From Bacteroidaceae bacterium (GTDB lineage Bacteria; Bacteroidota; Bacteroidia; Bacteroidales; Bacteroidaceae): a stretch of DNA of 7,989 nt. The first letter of the stretch is position 1. Each line of letters starts with the position of its first letter. The translations under genes and the position numbers were made by a program. Under the pieces are notes generated by a model that saw only the letters and a program-made list of their open reading frames with translations, ran no database searches and was not told where the DNA came from. The stretch lies in assembly GCA_017466965.1 (NCBI GenBank), contig JAFTTD010000196.1, forward strand, positions 1-7,989, written 5' to 3'. This document shows positions 5,492 through 7,989 of this stretch, one piece after another.

Positions 5492-7798
5492 ATGACATAT
5501 TTCAACAAAACATTACAGCTCAGAGTGCTTGAACCACGACTTAAGGCAGACGAACATCTCGCCATAGCCGGAAACATCCCTCAGATGGGCAACTGGCAGA
5601 CTCCTGTGCGCCTTACCCCCATTGCCCTTCAGGAATGGGCTATCAATATTGACGCTTCGCTGATTTACTATCCAGTGGAATACAAGTATGTCATCGTTGA
5701 CAACGACAACAACATCATCCAATGGGAAGACGGAATGAACCGTCACATTCACTCCATACACCTGTTAGACAAGCAGGTTTGGCAAAAGACAGACACATTG
5801 CCATCATTCAACATATCCAAATGGAAATGTGCAGGAGTAGTAATGCCTGTATTCTCACTGCGTTCAGAAAACAGCTACGGAATAGGCGACTTCGGCGATT
5901 TGAGGAAATTCACCATCTGGGCGTCAAAAGCTGGAATGCACGCCGTACAAATACTTCCTGTCAACGACACCACCATGGACGGCACATGGATGGACTCATA
6001 TCCATACAATGCCATCAGCATATATGCGCTCAACCCTATATATTGCGACATTACAGCGCTCGGACGCCTTGACGACCGCCTGAAAATGGAGAAGTTCATG
6101 ATATGGCAACAAGAAATAAACCGCCTGCCACAGATGGACTATGAACAAGTATTCAAACTGAAAAGCGAATACCTGAAACTAATATACGAGCAGAACGGTG
6201 AAAAAGTTCTTGCCACAACCGGATTCCGCAAATTCTTCAAAGACAATTCAGAATGGCTCATTCCATATGCTGCCTTCTGCTATTTGCGCGACAAATACAA
6301 AACACCAGTATTCTGGGAATGGAAGGAACACTCTGTATATGACAAAAAAGCAATTGAAAAACTTTCTGCAAAGAAGAGTGATGCCTACAAGGACATAGCA
6401 CTGCATTATTACATCCAGTATCAGCTCCATCTGCAGATGCTTGAAGTGAGAAACACAGCACATCAGCACGGAGTGGTAATCAAAGGAGACATACCTATAG
6501 GCATAAGTCGCACAAGCGTGGAAGCATGGACTGAGCCACACTATTTCAACCTTAACAGTCAGGCTGGAGCTCCACCTGATGACTTCTCCGTAAATGGCCA
6601 GAACTGGGGATTCCCTACATACAACTGGAAAGTTATGGAAGCAGACGGATGCAGCTGGTGGGTAAAGAGATTCAAGAAAATGGCAGACTATTTCGATGCG
6701 TTCCGCATTGACCATGTGCTCGGATTCTTCAGAATCTGGGACATCCCAAGCCATTCCGTTCACGGACTGCTCGGCCAGTTCTCCCCTTCTCTGCCAATGA
6801 CAGTCAGAGAAATAGAAAGCTACGGTGTCCACTTCGACAACGAACTAATGACTCGTCCGTATATAACAGAAGAGATGCTGAAGCACATCTTCGACTACAA
6901 AACCGAGATGATAAAGCTGCTCTATCTTGACAAACGAGAAGACGGAAGATATAACCTCAAGCCCGAGTTCGACACTCAGCGCAAAATACAGTCAGCATTC
7001 TGGATGAAGACAGACGAAGACAATGCCAGTGTGCGCGAAGGGCTATATTCACTCGTAAGCGAAGTGCTTTTCATTGCAGATAAGGACAACCCTACAATGT
7101 ACCATCCTCGCATATCAGCGCACAACAGTTTCATATACAAGTCACTGACAGAATCAGAACAGAAATTCTTTGACCACCTGTATGACGACTATTACTATCA
7201 TCGCCACAGCAAGTTCTGGTATGACGAAGCAATGAAGAAACTGCCAATGCTCACACAAGCAACACGAATGCTCGTATGCGCAGAAGACCTCGGAATGGTT
7301 CCGGAATGCGTAGCATGGGTAATGGAGCAGCTCCGCATACTGAGCCTCGAAATCCAGACAATGCCAAAAGCCTTCGGATTAGAATTCGGCAGACTGCAGG
7401 ACAACCCTTACCGTTCTGTAAGCACAATATCCACACACGACATGCCAACCATGCGCCAATGGTGGGAAGAAGACAAGAACCGCGCACAAAGATTCTACAA
7501 CAACGCACTTCACAAAGACGGAAAAGCTCCAGAGACACTTCCAGCATGGCTCTGTGAAGAAATAGTGTGCAAACACCTCTTCAGTCCATCAATGCTATGC
7601 CTGCTCTCTTTACAAGACTGGTTGTCAATAGACGAATCACTACGCAATCCCGACACAATGTCAGAACGAATTAACATACCTTCAAACCCACGTCATTATT
7701 GGCGATGGCGTATGCACATGACAATAGAGCAACTGATGAGCGCAGATGAGTATAACAACAAAGTAAAAGAACTGATAGAAAGAGCAAACAGAAAATAA
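5492..7798 (+). CDS. malQ: 4-alpha-glucanotransferase (amylomaltase, GH77), main part with one CBM20
   Basis: A cytoplasmic disproportionating enzyme that transfers glucan chains between maltodextrins and releases glucose from maltose. Residues 1 to about 106 of this frame form a CBM20 starch-binding domain (TLQLRVLEPRLK, IAGNIPQMGNWQ, VEYKYVIVDNDNNIIQWEDG). GH77 begins near Trp111 with PVFSLRSENSYGIGDFGDL (119-137). The nucleophile is Asp407 in FDAFRIDHVLGFF, the acid/base is Glu598 in LVCAEDLGMVPE, and the third carboxylate is Asp650 in STHDMPTMRQWW. An extended segment of roughly 150 residues between the first two catalytic sites is typical of the DPE2-like branch. The ATG at 5492 is the first one after the TAA at 5369 and sits at the start of the second CBM20. 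It is the only start that avoids the stop, but AAGG 12 bp upstream is weak support. The intact gene would start at 5120. If translated from 5492, the enzyme keeps all catalytic residues and loses one starch-binding domain. The gene ends in TAA. Confidence 0.9.
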   Translation: MTYFNKTLQLRVLEPRLKADEHLAIAGNIPQMGNWQTPVRLTPIALQEWAINIDASLIYYPVEYKYVIVDNDNNIIQWEDGMNRHIHSIHLLDKQVWQKTDTLPSFNISKWKCAGVVMPVFSLRSENSYGIGDFGDLRKFTIWASKAGMHAVQILPVNDTTMDGTWMDSYPYNAISIYALNPIYCDITALGRLDDRLKMEKFMIWQQEINRLPQMDYEQVFKLKSEYLKLIYEQNGEKVLATTGFRKFFKDNSEWLIPYAAFCYLRDKYKTPVFWEWKEHSVYDKKAIEKLSAKKSDAYKDIALHYYIQYQLHLQMLEVRNTAHQHGVVIKGDIPIGISRTSVEAWTEPHYFNLNSQAGAPPDDFSVNGQNWGFPTYNWKVMEADGCSWWVKRFKKMADYFDAFRIDHVLGFFRIWDIPSHSVHGLLGQFSPSLPMTVREIESYGVHFDNELMTRPYITEEMLKHIFDYKTEMIKLLYLDKREDGRYNLKPEFDTQRKIQSAFWMKTDEDNASVREGLYSLVSEVLFIADKDNPTMYHPRISAHNSFIYKSLTESEQKFFDHLYDDYYYHRHSKFWYDEAMKKLPMLTQATRMLVCAEDLGMVPECVAWVMEQLRILSLEIQTMPKAFGLEFGRLQDNPYRSVSTISTHDMPTMRQWWEEDKNRAQRFYNNALHKDGKAPETLPAWLCEEIVCKHLFSPSMLCLLSLQDWLSIDESLRNPDTMSERINIPSNPRHYWRWRMHMTIEQLMSADEYNNKVKELIERANRK

Positions 7799-7809
7799 GA
7801 ACACATTAT

Positions 7810-7921
7810 GGAGTTGTCTGAACTCCTCTGTATCAGGCTGGTGGGTTATAAGGTAGGAACTCATAACTCATAATTGACAAAGTAACGTCTGAACTCCGGA
7901 ACTACTGAACTTCTGAACTCC
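7810..7921. repeat. Cluster of short TCTGAACTCC and AACTCAT repeats downstream of malQ
   Basis: TCTGAACTCC occurs at 7817-7826, 7888-7897 and 7912-7921, with a degenerate ACTGAACTTC copy at 7904-7913. AACTCAT is in tandem at 7858-7871. GGAGTT (7810-7815) pairs with AACTCC (7821-7826) around a five-base loop just after malQ. No T-run follows, so I do not call it an intrinsic terminator, though it may protect the mRNA 3' end. Nothing else is evident between malQ and 7955. Confidence 0.5.
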
Positions 7922-7954
7922 TTAATATAATTCTTATTTCATAATTAAAAACCA

Positions 7955-7989
7955 ATGTCGTCAAAAAGCCCAAAGAACAAATACAGCAA
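7955..7989 (+). CDS. Possible start of a downstream gene, cut by the window edge
   Basis: An ATG at 7955 opens a frame reading MSSKSPKNKYS to the last base. It follows an AT-rich, TAATTAAAAA-type leader of the kind seen before genes in this phylum. Only 11 complete codons are visible, so the product cannot be identified. The lysine- and serine-rich start suggests either a short basic tail before a domain or the cytoplasmic end of a membrane protein. No clear promoter is seen between malQ and this ATG. Confidence 0.35.
   Translation, partial: MSSKSPKNKYS

Noticed and set aside
6248..6832. 194-residue open frame on the minus strand inside malQ
   Set aside because: It is antisense to the conserved GH77 coding region, shows no recognisable motif, and is explained as a by-product of malQ codon use.

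Overview
The window looks like a piece of a Bacteroidales chromosome, most likely Prevotella or a close relative. This rests on four things. The primary-type sigma factor is only 286 residues and lacks region 1.1. Three promoters fit the Bacteroidetes -33/-7 pattern (TTTG-like, 19 bp, TAnnTTTG). The genes have AT-rich leaders without Shine-Dalgarno sequences. The 4-alpha-glucanotransferase is of the CBM20-CBM20-GH77 type common in this phylum. The genus is inferred; no search was run.

Layout. Positions 1-351 (minus) hold the 5' part of a small exported protein of unknown function, cut by the window edge. Positions 558-1418 (minus) encode the housekeeping sigma factor RpoD, with a perfect hairpin terminator at 495-530 and a consensus-like promoter at 1528-1558. 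Its leader contains an 11-bp inverted repeat. A 353-bp divergent intergenic region separates it from the plus-strand operon pflB-pflA (1772-4754), which is pyruvate formate-lyase and its activating enzyme; a terminator follows at 4783-4825. A 295-bp stretch then carries repeated, near-palindromic TCAGCGCACTGA-like motifs and a promoter. This precedes malQ (5120-7798), whose reading frame is interrupted by one in-frame TAA at 5369-5371. The last 190 bp hold a cluster of short repeats and probably the first codons of another gene (from 7955).

How the genes fit together. MalQ would disproportionate maltose and maltodextrins, releasing glucose for glycolysis. PflB, once PflA installs its glycyl radical, cleaves pyruvate to acetyl-CoA and formate. 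Both suit an anaerobic, saccharolytic gut or oral bacterium. RpoD is the general transcription factor that would recognise the promoters seen here, including its own.

I see no mobile element, CRISPR array, tRNA, rRNA or defence system, and no clear undescribed system. The observations most worth a second look are the in-frame stop in malQ between its two starch-binding domains, the spaced operator-like repeats upstream of malQ, and the inverted repeat in the rpoD leader.
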